Positions 1-9,431 of a DNA stretch of 64,000 nt are shown here, piece by piece. This DNA comes from a virus: IMG/VR virus record IMGVR_UViG_3300027816_004420, positions 62,001 through 126,000 of that record. One strand, 5' to 3'. A program made the translations under genes and the position numbers. The notes below the pieces were generated by a model. That model saw only the letters and a list, made by a program, of their open reading frames with translations, made no database searches and was not told the origin of the DNA. How positions within the stretch are numbered: position 1 is the stretch's first letter; every line of letters starts with the position of its first letter.

Positions 1-559
1 TACCTACAAAACCTGTAAGTCCTACTCCGAGTATTAATGTAACAAAATCACCTATTGAGGGTGTTCCTGATGATGGCTCGAGTGTAAGTGGGTTTGTATC
101 TAATTCGATGTCTATCGTTGTTTGACCTGTGAGCGTATCTTGTGCAACCCAATAGTTAGAAGTTATTGTATATGCAGATGAAGTTTGTGCCGTCCAACTA
201 CCTTGAGTTCCTCCCGTCATGAAAAATCCTTTTTCACCAGCAGAATTATAAACTTCTTGAAATGTAGAATCCATGTAAGGTATTCCGTATGTGTTACCGA
301 TACCACCCTGAACATAGTAAGGATATTTCACATTTTCTTTGTTGGACTGAGGGGAACCTGTGTCATTTTGAGCATTGAAATCAGGCATCAAAATGTTATT
401 ATTAGTTTGATTATAGTTAGGAACGGCCTGATAATTAACTTCACTATCCCCTATTTGGAAATAAGAAATGTTGAAATTCCCTTGTGATATCTTTCTACGA
501 CCAACGTCAGTTAATCTTGTGTTAATTAGACCCGAAGTATTTTTAATTATATAAGCCAT
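1..559 (-). CDS. Probable virion protein, N-terminal part, cut by window edge
   Basis: An open frame of 186 codons begins at the ATG complementary to 557-559 and runs off the left edge without a stop. The protein starts MAYIIKNTSGLINTRLTD, followed by GRRKISQGNFNISYFQIGD. The rest is Gly/Thr/Asn-rich with no charged catalytic motif, no signal peptide and no membrane segment. I do not recognise the family. The position after a run of fibre-like genes, with only 30 nt separating it from the upstream 949-aa gene, makes a virion protein likely. The start is supported by a TATTTAT box 5 nt upstream and by the absence of any other in-frame ATG before the preceding stop. The C-terminus is not visible, so function stays open. 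Confidence 0.75.
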   Translation of the reverse strand, partial: MAYIIKNTSGLINTRLTDVGRRKISQGNFNISYFQIGDSEVNYQAVPNYNQTNNNILMPDFNAQNDTGSPQSNKENVKYPYYVQGGIGNTYGIPYMDSTFQEVYNSAGEKGFFMTGGTQGSWTAQTSSAYTITSNYWVAQDTLTGQTTIDIELDTNPLTLEPSSGTPSIGDFVTLILGVGLTGFVG

Positions 560-564
560 TACGA

Positions 565-571
565 ATAAATA
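565..571 (-). promoter_or_regulatory. TATTTAT box, putative promoter of the leftmost gene
   Basis: Read on the minus strand this is an A7 tract, 10 nt, then TATTTAT, ending 5 nt before the ATG at 559. The same arrangement precedes other transcription units in the window. Whether it is a -10-like element giving a nearly leaderless mRNA is inferred. Confidence 0.45.
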
Positions 572-589
572 TTTGTCATCCTTTTTTTA

Positions 590-3439
590 TTAATCCTGTG
601 CACATTTACAGCTCGCGTTTGAACATTGTTTTGATGAACAAGAGATAAGAGAATTATCTACGCTGTCAATACAATAAGCAACTATTGTTGGGTCAGGTCC
701 TGGACTTCCTGAAACGTTGTCTATCATATTACCCGAAGAATTTCCACTTGTTATTGTTACGGTTTTATAAAATACCCCATAGTTACTCGTCTCAATCTGA
801 ATCGAAAAACTAGTATCAATTGTCACAATGTTTTGCGTAGTAATTACTATGTCCACTGCGGGTTCACCCAAATTAGTAGTTGGTGTCACAATCAAACTTG
901 TCACAGGATTACAAACAATACTTCCACCATCACTATTATAAACCATCTTGAACACATCACCTGCAACAAGATTAATCGGGTTATACATAACAACACTAAC
1001 ACTTTCATTTATTCCCGCAGAACAGAATCCGTTGAAAATACCCGAGCCAACTTCAACGTCATTCAGCATTGCTTTAACCTCAACATAATAATTGTCGCTT
1101 GTTGGTGTTTGGAAGTTTGCCTGCATGTATTGAACATTATTATTTGGGGATATACCACACGGATATGTGGATAGTCCTGAATCAATTGTAAGAACACCAC
1201 CAGTAGGGCTATATCTGAAATTTTGGAAACAACCCACCTTATTTGGTCCTGAACAAATTAATCCTCCAACTAATTGATTCATGTTGAGATAAATGTTACC
1301 ACTTTGAATAACACCTTGACATGTTACACATTCAGGTGTATCAACCTGACCTTGATAGGTGATTGAGTTGTTATTCACCTGTGTTTTTTCTGTATCACCT
1401 ACCGCTGAACAACAAGTGCATCCTTTGATGACTACATCAGAAACTTGAAAAGAAATTGTCTGTTGTAGATTAGTTGTGCAGTTGGACTGAGCTCCAACTT
1501 GACCATCGGTTATTGTTAATATCGAAGTAGTAGAACCTGAAACAGTGCTAAAATTTGAGAGTTCCAACGAATATTGGTCAGTCTCAGTATCAATTCTTTG
1601 TGTCTCGGGATTACAGTTTGGTCTACTTCCAATAACAGTATCTATGTCTGTGGAGAAAGGTGTCTTTGTTGAACCATTTTGTAGAATAGTAAAGTTGTCT
1701 ACACAAGTTCCTGTTCCTGGTCCATTGAATGTCTTGATAGATGATGTTGTCAAATTGAAATTAACCACAACTCCATTAGGTATAGGCGGAACCGAAGTAA
1801 CATAAAAATATGTTGTTTTCGTTGAAATATTATTTGAAGATACCTCAGTGTTTAATTGTGGTTGTGTTATAATATTAATTTGATATGTTTGTGGACTTCC
1901 CACTGAACTTATTTGAACCGATTGATTAACTATATTATTCGCGGCATCTATAACTCTAATATTGTATGTGTTCGGGCAAAGATTTGTAAAAATATTTGAG
2001 GTTTGATATGATACCCCGTTATTAATCGAATATTGATATGGTGCTAATCCAAATCTCGCACTAACCGTTATTGAACCATCACAGTTCGTTTGGTTGTTGC
2101 AAGACGCATCTTGTTTTGTTGTTGTCACTTGAAGTGGTATTATTGTAGGACAAGAACCTAAAGTTACATTTATAGTATAAGTTTGTGTTCCACCAAGTAA
2201 ACTCCAACCACCTAAAGGTGGTAATGAAGTGGTTGAGGACGCAAAAATACCTCCCCCCACAGGGTTTATTGGTGTTATCAAATCTGAACCAACAAGTTCC
2301 CATCTTGTTCCTTTCCACACAATGTTCTGTGAATTACTACTTGTCCATCTTGGTTTACCATTAGACGTTCCATTTTGACTGAACGTTGTTGGTCCTACAA
2401 CGTTAGAATTGTTGTATGCCAAGAAACAAATGTTGGCGTAAACTGGTGGAGGTGTTGTGGATGGCGTTACAGTTGGGGATGGAGTTGGACTTGCTGTCGG
2501 TAAAAGTATGGAGCAAACTGTGTTTGCAGTATAGTCACCGTAATAATCAACAACGGTAACAGGATAATAACCAGGTCCTATGTTAGTTAAAGTTCTTGTT
2601 CTTTGACCATTTGCCCAATAAATTGAATACGGACTTGTTCCTCCTGTGATGTTCAAAGTGAGAATCCCATCATATGATTCTGAGTTTGAAGGCATTTTGA
2701 GAAGATTACAATTCACACCCAAATCGAAAAGGGTAAACGGTTCACAATTGTTTTTCGGACGATAAACTGGTGTTGGGTTAGGTGTTGGTGTTTGACTTGG
2801 TGTTACATTTGGTGTCAGACTTGGCGTTTGAGTAGGGGTCGGTGTAGTTGTGAGAGTAGTTGTTGGTGAGGCTGTTTGTGTTGGTGTTGGGGTCAGGCAC
2901 GCTGTGGTTGCAGGCTCGTTCAATAAAACTACACCACTATAAACTTGAGTATAATCTAACGAAACAAGGACTTCAAAACTTTCACCTTTTTGGAAATTAC
3001 CACAACAATCTGTATACCAAAATATTCCAGTTGTATAAGCACTTCCACACACTATTGGGGTGGATGATGGGGTCTGCGTTGGTGTAGGGGTATTAGTGGG
3101 AGTTTTGGTAGGGGTCGGTGTTTGGGTTGGAGTTTTAGTTTGCGTAATAGTTTGTGTTGGTGTTGGTGGTGGGGTTTGAGATTGGGTTGGCGGGGGGGTT
3201 TGAGTCGGTGTTTGTGTAGGGGTTTGGCTCGAAGAAGGAATAGGGGGCGTGGGACAAGCACCGAGAACTGTGAGTATTATGAACTCACCTGGAGCTTGAC
3301 CTGGCACAGTATAGGAACAAACAGTTATTGTGCCGCTCGGTGGAATTGTAGGAATAGGATTCAATTCACAGTCAAACCCTATAGGAGTTGCAGGTAAAAT
3401 TGCGGACCCATTTGTTATTTGATAGTTAATACAAGCCAT
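590..3439 (-). CDS. Thr/Pro-linker fibre protein with SprB-like repeats
   Basis: A 949-aa secreted-adhesin-like architecture without a signal peptide, as expected for a virion fibre. A short N-terminal module (about 1-68) leads into a long Thr/Pro/Gln hinge (about 69-130). A Cys-rich module (CGSAYTTGIFWYTDCCG) and a second Thr/Pro hinge follow. Next come SprB-type repeats of the form C-x-DG-x-ITGG-x-PY-x-W-x-NG (for example ILTLNITGGTSPYSIYWANG). The C-terminal half is beta-rich and Cys-rich and ends CSNASCKCAQD. SprB repeats are known from the gliding-motility adhesin of Flavobacterium. The gene lies in a run of similarly built genes. The likely role is in distal tail fibres or host attachment; this is inferred from architecture, not from a recognised phage family. 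Confidence 0.7.
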   Translation of the reverse strand: MACINYQITNGSAILPATPIGFDCELNPIPTIPPSGTITVCSYTVPGQAPGEFIILTVLGACPTPPIPSSSQTPTQTPTQTPPPTQSQTPPPTPTQTITQTKTPTQTPTPTKTPTNTPTPTQTPSSTPIVCGSAYTTGIFWYTDCCGNFQKGESFEVLVSLDYTQVYSGVVLLNEPATTACLTPTPTQTASPTTTLTTTPTPTQTPSLTPNVTPSQTPTPNPTPVYRPKNNCEPFTLFDLGVNCNLLKMPSNSESYDGILTLNITGGTSPYSIYWANGQRTRTLTNIGPGYYPVTVVDYYGDYTANTVCSILLPTASPTPSPTVTPSTTPPPVYANICFLAYNNSNVVGPTTFSQNGTSNGKPRWTSSNSQNIVWKGTRWELVGSDLITPINPVGGGIFASSTTSLPPLGGWSLLGGTQTYTINVTLGSCPTIIPLQVTTTKQDASCNNQTNCDGSITVSARFGLAPYQYSINNGVSYQTSNIFTNLCPNTYNIRVIDAANNIVNQSVQISSVGSPQTYQINIITQPQLNTEVSSNNISTKTTYFYVTSVPPIPNGVVVNFNLTTSSIKTFNGPGTGTCVDNFTILQNGSTKTPFSTDIDTVIGSRPNCNPETQRIDTETDQYSLELSNFSTVSGSTTSILTITDGQVGAQSNCTTNLQQTISFQVSDVVIKGCTCCSAVGDTEKTQVNNNSITYQGQVDTPECVTCQGVIQSGNIYLNMNQLVGGLICSGPNKVGCFQNFRYSPTGGVLTIDSGLSTYPCGISPNNNVQYMQANFQTPTSDNYYVEVKAMLNDVEVGSGIFNGFCSAGINESVSVVMYNPINLVAGDVFKMVYNSDGGSIVCNPVTSLIVTPTTNLGEPAVDIVITTQNIVTIDTSFSIQIETSNYGVFYKTVTITSGNSSGNMIDNVSGSPGPDPTIVAYCIDSVDNSLISCSSKQCSNASCKCAQD

Positions 3440-3444
3440 TAATT

Positions 3445-3470
3445 TATAATTATCTTTTCCATTTTTTTAT
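3445..3470 (-). promoter_or_regulatory. Possible variant promoter (A-tract plus TATAAAT) before the 949-aa gene
   Basis: On the minus strand the 31-nt gap reads A7, then 13 nt, then TATAAAT, ending 3 nt before the ATG. The layout matches the other boxes but the core is TATAAAT rather than TATTTAT, so the call is weak. Confidence 0.25.
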
Positions 3471-4508
3471 TTATGAACATCCACCACAATCTACGCTATC
3501 AGTGCAAATAGTTACACTACTACAAGGTTGAATTGATGTAACCCCACCTGAAAAATCACCCGACCCAGCTCGGATGCACCTTTCGACTTTTGAACCTGCA
3601 GAAAGTGGTTCACCAACTACTGAACCATCACATAAAGTATATTGTATTGTTGAACCCACAACATCTTGATTTTCAAAGTAATAACACAAACATGGACAAA
3701 CATAAGTTCCACAAGAGCTTATATCATCGAAATTAGTTATTGCCACTACAACACCATTTAAGATTTCCATAACATAAAGTGGTGGTGACGATATATCAGG
3801 ATTTGCTGGATACGTAGATGGTCCGTATACATATTTTCCTGTAAGAGTTGTGTTTACAAAAAATATTCCAAAAAGATTATAATATAATTGACTGCCAGGT
3901 CCTAAAGTAGTTGAAGAATTGTAATAATACCCTGCGTTTCCATCTACCTCAACTAATGGGTCGAAAGCTTCTATAAAATCACATTTCACTTCTTCTTTTG
4001 TTTTTGATGTCCAATTTATTTCTGACCCACATATAGTTGCCCCATATGATAAAAGAAACTCAACAAATGAAGGTGTAACCGTTGGCGTTTGTGAAGGGGT
4101 TTCTGTTTGGGTAGGAGTTTGAGGAGGTGTTTCAGATTGGGTAGGAGTTTGGGTTTGGGATGGAGTTTGAGTTTGTGTTGGTGTCGATGGAACACAAAGT
4201 GAAAAAGATACTATTTTACCTTGGGAATCAATTACCACTTGATATAATGTTCCTCCGAAAGAAATGATATATGTGTTCCCACCCCCATTCAAAGGGTTAT
4301 ATAATACCCCGTTTAGAAGTGTTTGGTAAATTGTGGCACCTACAACAGGGACTAAATTTGCCTCTGAAATGTATGTATAATAACCTGTTAGATTGAGTGG
4401 TGATGAACAACTATCAGCTGTCGGGTGAAAAACAACAAGAGGTGTTGCGGTTGGTGTTGATGATATAGTTGCTGTATTCGAGGTAGTGGGTGAATTTGTT
4501 GGTGTCAT
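3471..4508 (-). CDS. Thr/Pro-linker fibre protein, likely C-terminal part of a split gene
   Basis: 345 aa beginning MTPTNSPTTSNTATISSTP, that is, directly inside a Thr/Pro hinge with no folded N-terminal module. That is unlike all neighbours. A module (VVFHPTADSCSSP onward), a second TPTQTPS hinge (about 108-140) and a Cys-rich C-terminal module ending CTDSVDCGGCS follow. The ATG overlaps the stop of the upstream 101-aa gene (ATGA). The same frame stays open further upstream and reads LSPTQTPSM, which continues the repeat. It is therefore probably the downstream piece of one protein broken by a 1-nt shift, although coupled re-initiation at the ATGA would also produce it. Role: fibre or adhesin component, inferred. 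Confidence 0.6.
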   Translation of the reverse strand: MTPTNSPTTSNTATISSTPTATPLVVFHPTADSCSSPLNLTGYYTYISEANLVPVVGATIYQTLLNGVLYNPLNGGGNTYIISFGGTLYQVVIDSQGKIVSFSLCVPSTPTQTQTPSQTQTPTQSETPPQTPTQTETPSQTPTVTPSFVEFLLSYGATICGSEINWTSKTKEEVKCDFIEAFDPLVEVDGNAGYYYNSSTTLGPGSQLYYNLFGIFFVNTTLTGKYVYGPSTYPANPDISSPPLYVMEILNGVVVAITNFDDISSCGTYVCPCLCYYFENQDVVGSTIQYTLCDGSVVGEPLSAGSKVERCIRAGSGDFSGGVTSIQPCSSVTICTDSVDCGGCS

Positions 4509-4810
4509 GGATGGCGTTTGGGTTGGTGAAAGGTAGGTGAATACGACGGGGTTGGTGTCATGGTTGGGGTTTTAGTGACATTTGGTGTTGGTGTGGGAGT
4601 TATATCTATAGGAATCTCATCAATACAACCTTGGGTATCTTCAATTTTAATAACAATTGTTGATTCACTATATGGTGATGGGACATAGAATGAGAATGGA
4701 AATGTTGCAACCGACGCAACAAATTGACAGTCGCCACCACCCGAGTTACAATAATATATGTCAACTGGTGTATTTGCAGTTACAGATTGGATAGTTACAA
4801 ATTGACTCAT
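4505..4810 (-). CDS. PFDIY-module protein with Thr/Pro tail, likely N-terminal part of a split gene
   Basis: 101 aa starting MSQFVTIQSVTANTPVDIYY. I chose the start at 4810 because it overlaps the stop of the preceding gene (ATGA); a longer start would run 10 codons into that gene. Residues 1-75 form a small module with the pattern PxDIYxC...C.F...P..F.xPxPY...xxIxDxxGC. It is shared with the 72-aa and 108-aa proteins and with the N-terminus of the 495-aa protein. A Thr/Pro hinge follows (TPTPTPNVTKTPTMTPTPS), which then degenerates abruptly to SPTFHQPKRHP and stops. That out-of-character tail is what a frameshift in the hinge would give. The reading frame of the next gene continues the repeat without a break. 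Confidence 0.6.
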   Translation of the reverse strand: MSQFVTIQSVTANTPVDIYYCNSGGGDCQFVASVATFPFSFYVPSPYSESTIVIKIEDTQGCIDEIPIDITPTPTPNVTKTPTMTPTPSYSPTFHQPKRHP

Positions 4811-5025
4811 GCTACATAAGTTACTCCTGAGATTATGCAATTCTGCGAATCAATTACTTTCAACATGTAAGCCAGTCCAGTATCATATGGTTGTGGTATA
4901 TCAAAATCATATGGAAGAGTTGTTATAGTATTAATATAAAAGCAACCACTACCGTTTGGTTGACAGATATAAATGTCAAATGGTGATTGTCCTGTTATAC
5001 CATTTATTGTAACTTGAACTGCCAT
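4807..5025 (-). CDS. Small PFDIY-module protein (72 aa)
   Basis: 72 aa: MAVQVTINGITGQSPFDIYI, then CQPNGSGCFYINTI, PYDFDIPQPYD and VIDSQNC. It consists of a single stand-alone module with two internal Cys and one near the C-terminus. The same pattern recurs at the start of the 101-aa protein, in the 108-aa protein and at the start of the 495-aa protein, so these are paralogues. It starts 1 nt after the stop of the 1433-aa gene and overlaps the next gene by ATGA, so it is translated in a chain with them. The family is unknown to me. A small decoration or connector piece of the fibre complex is a guess. Confidence 0.65.
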   Translation of the reverse strand: MAVQVTINGITGQSPFDIYICQPNGSGCFYINTITTLPYDFDIPQPYDTGLAYMLKVIDSQNCIISGVTYVA

Positions 5026-5026
5026 C

Positions 5027-8000
5027 TTATGTTGTTCGTTTTATAAAAATTTTATACAAAGTTCCTGTCACTGATGGGAAAACAATTGTGTAACATCCTA
5101 CAAGAGGTTTGTAATTGAATGGTGGATTTGTAAGTTGAACTGAATTCAACACGAAACCGCCATACTTGTTACATTCAACAACTTTTGTTGTTTGTGAGTT
5201 ACCTGAAAGGAGATACCAAGTTCCACTGACATCAACAAACCCACATTGTGCACCGTAACGAATGTATTGTCCGAATTCATTACCAATATCAAACGGAAGG
5301 GTGGTTAGGTTAATTTCATCAGGTGTGCTAGATAAGACGAAGTTCATATTATAAGTTCCGTCTCCATTATTTTCCAAACTTACATTCAAATAAACCTCAA
5401 CTTCATCAACACTACTCAAACACGTATCACAACTCAAATAGGTTTTATCAGGTGCTGAAGCAAAGTAATCTCCATCGAATCTTTGTGAGGTTGCAATTTT
5501 GATAGGTGCAAAATAATTACAATCAAATTCACCCTCATAGGTCCAACAATTTCCATCAGCATCTTTAAATTGTCTTCCAACTGTAGTCTGTATTGGTGAT
5601 TGTTGTGTTTGAATCATATATGTTCTGACTGTATTTGGACTAATTGGAATACAACTTGAATAAACATATACCAAACAAGGGGTTTCACTTGGCGTTGGGG
5701 TCATCGTTGAAGTAGGACTATAAGACGGTGTTTGTGATGGAGTCTGAGTTTGGGTTGGCGTTGATGAATAACTTGGCCTTGGTGTTGCTGTTGGTGTAAG
5801 ACCAGGAGTTGTTGTCTGTGTTGGAGTTGGCGTGAATGTAGGAGTCGAGGACGAAGTTTGTGTCGGCGTAATTGTCATCGTTGGTGTTGATGTAGGTGTT
5901 GATGTTATCGTCGTTGAAGGTGATGGTGAAGGGACTGTTGAACATTTCGAACAATCGTTTCCAAAAATATCAATTATCGAGTCTACGTTCGTGTTAGATG
6001 ATAAGTTTGAATCATCCCTCAAATACTTCAAGCAAAGAATTGTTTCATTAATAACCGCCGAGAATACCATCTCAGTTTGGATTGGAATTTCCTCAAACAC
6101 AAGTGGGTCAGAAGTGTAGAAATAATTTTCAGTTCCACATTGATTCAATACCTTAACCGAAACACAACTGAATGTTTCTTCAAATATATTGAAGGTAACT
6201 TGTCCATCCGCAGGAACTGTTCTTGTCAGTGTTATCGTTGGTGTGTTTGAAGGGGTTGGGGTTGAATCAGGAACATAATTAATCTCAAAGTCGACACTTT
6301 TCCCAAGACATATCAATCCTGTTGGTGATGGAGTTGGCGTTACACCTATGGAAGTGAAAATGAAATTCACATCGTCACAAGGAACTGACGGACTTGGTGT
6401 TGGGACTGGTTCCCAATCACAGTCAAAGTATGCATTGAAATCGAAGGTGTCACAATTTATTGGCGTTGGAGTTGGAGTTGGACAAACTCCTGGTTCAAAA
6501 GAACCGAAAGATATATCAGGACACGCAGAGTAACATGGAGACGAGCCCTTCAATAAACAAGTCCCACCGAGAGAGGTGCTCAGACACCAATAACTCTCAG
6601 TAACTGATGTAAAATAATAAATGTAACCCAAGCTGACGCTTCCACCAGAATAGGAGATTCTACCATTATAAGTTGCACCTGAAACGTAAAGTCCATTGTA
6701 ATTCAACAAAGAAGGTAGGGTTGTAGTAAAGCAAAATTCACCCGAATCACAAGCCGCTGGTGTCGAAGATACTGTCGGAGTGTTTGTTGGTGTTGAATAC
6801 GGGGTTGGCGTTGGTGTGTTCAATAGACAAGCTCTACAACTACCCCAATCAGGTGCACCCAAATCAGGTCCACCAGGACCTGAAAACTCTTCGAATCTAT
6901 AACATCTATTGTTATATTCATAAACCGCTCCTTGATAAGCGGTATCTTCATCAACATTGGCATAAAATATTTCTTCAGTGGAACAGTCAATCAATAATGC
7001 AGCAACACTCGCAACTCTTGGACAAAGTGTAGAACCGCAACCTGTTACATTTGTAAATGTAACCGATGTTCCATCATATATTGGACCACTTCCCGAATCA
7101 ACAACTGTCGCACATCCTTCATATTCTGTAGAACCTGTGATAAGATAGACATCGTCAACCACAACTGCAACTGGTAAATCCTCAAATCTGAATAAAGTCC
7201 CTGAAACACAATCACGGAACCCTATTAGGTTTTGTGTCGGTGTTTGAGTGTTAGTTGGGGTATTAGATGGCGTTTGAGTTGGGTCTGGAGTTACAGAAGG
7301 TGTCTGTGTCGGAGTTTCGGTTTGAGTTTGGGTTGGTGTTACATCAGGGGTTGGTGATAGAGTCTGTGAAGGCGTCTGAGTTGGAGTTTCTGAAGGTGTT
7401 TGTGTAGGAGTCTCAGTTGCTGTAGGGGATGAACCAATAGTTGATGTAGGGGTCTGAGTTGGGGTTTCGGATGGTGTTTGTGTAGGAGTTTCTGAAGGCG
7501 TTTGAGTAATAGTCTCAGTTGGTGTTTGTGTGGGAGTTTCGGTTATTGTAGGAGTCTGAGTTGGGGTTTCAGAAGGTGTTTGAGTAGGGGTTTCAGATGG
7601 TGTTTGTGTAGGTGTTTCTGTTGCTGTAGGTGACGAACCTATAGTTGCGGTTGTTGTTGGTGTAGGCGTTTCGGTTGGAGTTTCAGTTGGAGTTTCAGTT
7701 GTTGTCGGTGTAGGTGTTGGAGTACCACAACAATCTACAAATGTATCCGTAGCATAAGACGATACTGGAAAGTAAGCGACATTGTTTTTATAATAATAAG
7801 TCGACTGAACGTAATTTGCACAAAATGAATCGTCGAAAGTTCCTGCGTCAGCAAAACTTGCCGTGGTCAGTATATTATAACAATTGTAATAGTCTACGAA
7901 TATAGTGTTGTTTAGTGACGAAGGTGTATTACCCGTGGCATCATCCAAGTCAGGTTGTGCAATTGTAACATCAAAATATGTACAATTACAAGGAGTTGAA

Positions 8001-9328
8001 GGGGTTGGAGTTTGTGTTTGAGTTGGCGTAGGAGAAGGGACTACACCACAATCTCCATCAACCACACAAGTTCCTCCCAAAGATGTCCAAGTATATAAAG
8101 GCTCAGGTCCTCCTGCACAGGTAGTTCCCGATGAAACAAGTTTTAATCCTTGTGTTCCACCCGATATACAAATATATCTACTTGATGTCACATCAACTTG
8201 AACACATTCCTCATTTCCATTACACGCGTAGTATCTGATTGAAATATCTACAATATCATTGTTAGTGATTTCCCAACATTCGCAATCACCAGGTGGTGTT
8301 AGGGTAGGTGTTGGGGTAGGTGTTGTAGTTGGCGTCTCAGTAAGAGTTGGTGTCGGTGTTTGTGATGGGCTTACAAAACAAGGACCAACAACGGTCAAAA
8401 TTGCAGATGGACCGCTTATAACGGTTCCAGCCAGTGCACAAAAAACATCAGTATTACCGTTGGTTATTGTGGCGTTTTGGGGTACAGAATCACAATCAGT
8501 GTAAGAATAAGGTTCTGAAATAGGCCCTGAAAAACCTAAATATAATGAATATTGAACACAACCTGTCTGTGGTGTTGGGGTAGGTGTTTGTGTTTGTGTT
8601 TGCGAGATTGCTGGAGCTGGAGGGTCTGGGTCCGTTGGAGTAGGGGTTGGAGTTTCTGTTGGCGTTTCTGTTACAGTTGGAGTTGGTGTAGGGGTAGGAG
8701 TTTCGGTCGGAGTTTCTGTTGGAGTTGAAGAAACTACAGGCCCTACTGAACAAAGTTCTTGATTGTTTAGAATCCCATTACTTCCACTTATTTCCCAAGA
8801 ATAGATTCCGTTAGAATAATATCCGTCAGGCGCAAATGTTGTAAGACCTGAGTCAGAATATAAAGTACTACCACTCCAAAGTCCTTCTACTGATGAGGTG
8901 TAATAACCTGTACCACCTGTAGATGCAAAATCAGAACAAGCAGACGGACCACTTATGACTGAGTATGAAACCAAAAAGGTGTTTGCACCTAATGGACCAC
9001 AAAAATTGTCGTATATTGATATTCCTATTTCAGTAATCCCGTCGTAAATTACGTTGGGAAAAGATTGAGTTGCCGAGCCGCCAGCACCCGCATCAAAATT
9101 TTGTTTTCTACCAGTACTATCTGTAACCTCGATACAACCATTCAACAACCCATTACTCCAATATACAGTAAGAGTGTACTCACCAACTTGTGTAGTGGTG
9201 AATGCACAAGTACTCGAACTTGGCGTACAAGGACATCCCACATCACAAGTTGCTGTAACACCGTTAAAGTCAATTTGACTTATAGTAATTGTGGGTGGTG
9301 ACTGATTATAAACAAATATGTTAGACAT
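5027..9328 (-). CDS. Giant modular Thr/Pro-linker fibre protein (1433 aa)
   Basis: A chain of small Cys-containing beta-rich modules separated by at least eight Thr/Pro/Gln/Glu hinges of TPTQTPSETPTQ type. The longest hinge lies at about 7235-7730 on the plus-strand coordinates. One module carries [20 protein letters not shown], nearly identical to a module in the 495-aa protein, so modules have been shuffled between genes. Inside the long hinge an IGSSPTATETPTQ segment occurs twice with different codons, an old duplication. The C-terminus (about 1290-1433) is a hinge-free domain. There is no signal peptide or membrane segment. Role: probably an extended, flexible host-contact fibre. The dense Thr/Ser would suit O-glycosylation by the adjacent plus-strand enzymes (inference). 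Confidence 0.7.
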   Translation of the reverse strand: MSNIFVYNQSPPTITISQIDFNGVTATCDVGCPCTPSSSTCAFTTTQVGEYTLTVYWSNGLLNGCIEVTDSTGRKQNFDAGAGGSATQSFPNVIYDGITEIGISIYDNFCGPLGANTFLVSYSVISGPSACSDFASTGGTGYYTSSVEGLWSGSTLYSDSGLTTFAPDGYYSNGIYSWEISGSNGILNNQELCSVGPVVSSTPTETPTETPTPTPTPTVTETPTETPTPTPTDPDPPAPAISQTQTQTPTPTPQTGCVQYSLYLGFSGPISEPYSYTDCDSVPQNATITNGNTDVFCALAGTVISGPSAILTVVGPCFVSPSQTPTPTLTETPTTTPTPTPTLTPPGDCECWEITNNDIVDISIRYYACNGNEECVQVDVTSSRYICISGGTQGLKLVSSGTTCAGGPEPLYTWTSLGGTCVVDGDCGVVPSPTPTQTQTPTPSTPCNCTYFDVTIAQPDLDDATGNTPSSLNNTIFVDYYNCYNILTTASFADAGTFDDSFCANYVQSTYYYKNNVAYFPVSSYATDTFVDCCGTPTPTPTTTETPTETPTETPTPTTTATIGSSPTATETPTQTPSETPTQTPSETPTQTPTITETPTQTPTETITQTPSETPTQTPSETPTQTPTSTIGSSPTATETPTQTPSETPTQTPSQTLSPTPDVTPTQTQTETPTQTPSVTPDPTQTPSNTPTNTQTPTQNLIGFRDCVSGTLFRFEDLPVAVVVDDVYLITGSTEYEGCATVVDSGSGPIYDGTSVTFTNVTGCGSTLCPRVASVAALLIDCSTEEIFYANVDEDTAYQGAVYEYNNRCYRFEEFSGPGGPDLGAPDWGSCRACLLNTPTPTPYSTPTNTPTVSSTPAACDSGEFCFTTTLPSLLNYNGLYVSGATYNGRISYSGGSVSLGYIYYFTSVTESYWCLSTSLGGTCLLKGSSPCYSACPDISFGSFEPGVCPTPTPTPINCDTFDFNAYFDCDWEPVPTPSPSVPCDDVNFIFTSIGVTPTPSPTGLICLGKSVDFEINYVPDSTPTPSNTPTITLTRTVPADGQVTFNIFEETFSCVSVKVLNQCGTENYFYTSDPLVFEEIPIQTEMVFSAVINETILCLKYLRDDSNLSSNTNVDSIIDIFGNDCSKCSTVPSPSPSTTITSTPTSTPTMTITPTQTSSSTPTFTPTPTQTTTPGLTPTATPRPSYSSTPTQTQTPSQTPSYSPTSTMTPTPSETPCLVYVYSSCIPISPNTVRTYMIQTQQSPIQTTVGRQFKDADGNCWTYEGEFDCNYFAPIKIATSQRFDGDYFASAPDKTYLSCDTCLSSVDEVEVYLNVSLENNGDGTYNMNFVLSSTPDEINLTTLPFDIGNEFGQYIRYGAQCGFVDVSGTWYLLSGNSQTTKVVECNKYGGFVLNSVQLTNPPFNYKPLVGCYTIVFPSVTGTLYKIFIKRTT

Positions 9329-9346
9329 GAATTACTTACTTACCTT

Positions 9347-9353
9347 ATAAATA
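9347..9353 (-). promoter_or_regulatory. TATTTAT box, putative promoter of the 1433-aa fibre gene
   Basis: On the minus strand: A7, 12 nt, TATTTATA, 18 nt, ATG. It shares the 109-bp divergent gap 9329-9437 with an oppositely directed box for the plus-strand island. Confidence 0.45.
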
Positions 9354-9424
9354 ACTTGAACTTTATTTTTTTCACATTCAAAATATAGTTTGACTAAAAA
9401 CAATATAAAGGCACGCTCAGCCTA

Positions 9425-9431
9425 TATTTAT
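9425..9431 (+). promoter_or_regulatory. TATTTAT box, putative promoter of the glycosylation island
   Basis: Plus-strand CCTATATTTATG lies 6 nt before the ATG at 9438. It is the only plus-strand copy upstream of a gene and has the same sense orientation relative to its gene as the minus-strand boxes. That consistency is the main reason to regard the motif as a directional signal. Confidence 0.4.

Noticed and set aside
833-1174. Plus-strand frames inside the 949-aa gene and similar 60-120-codon frames elsewhere
   Set aside because: They lie opposite well-supported genes, have no recognisable protein character and no start signals.
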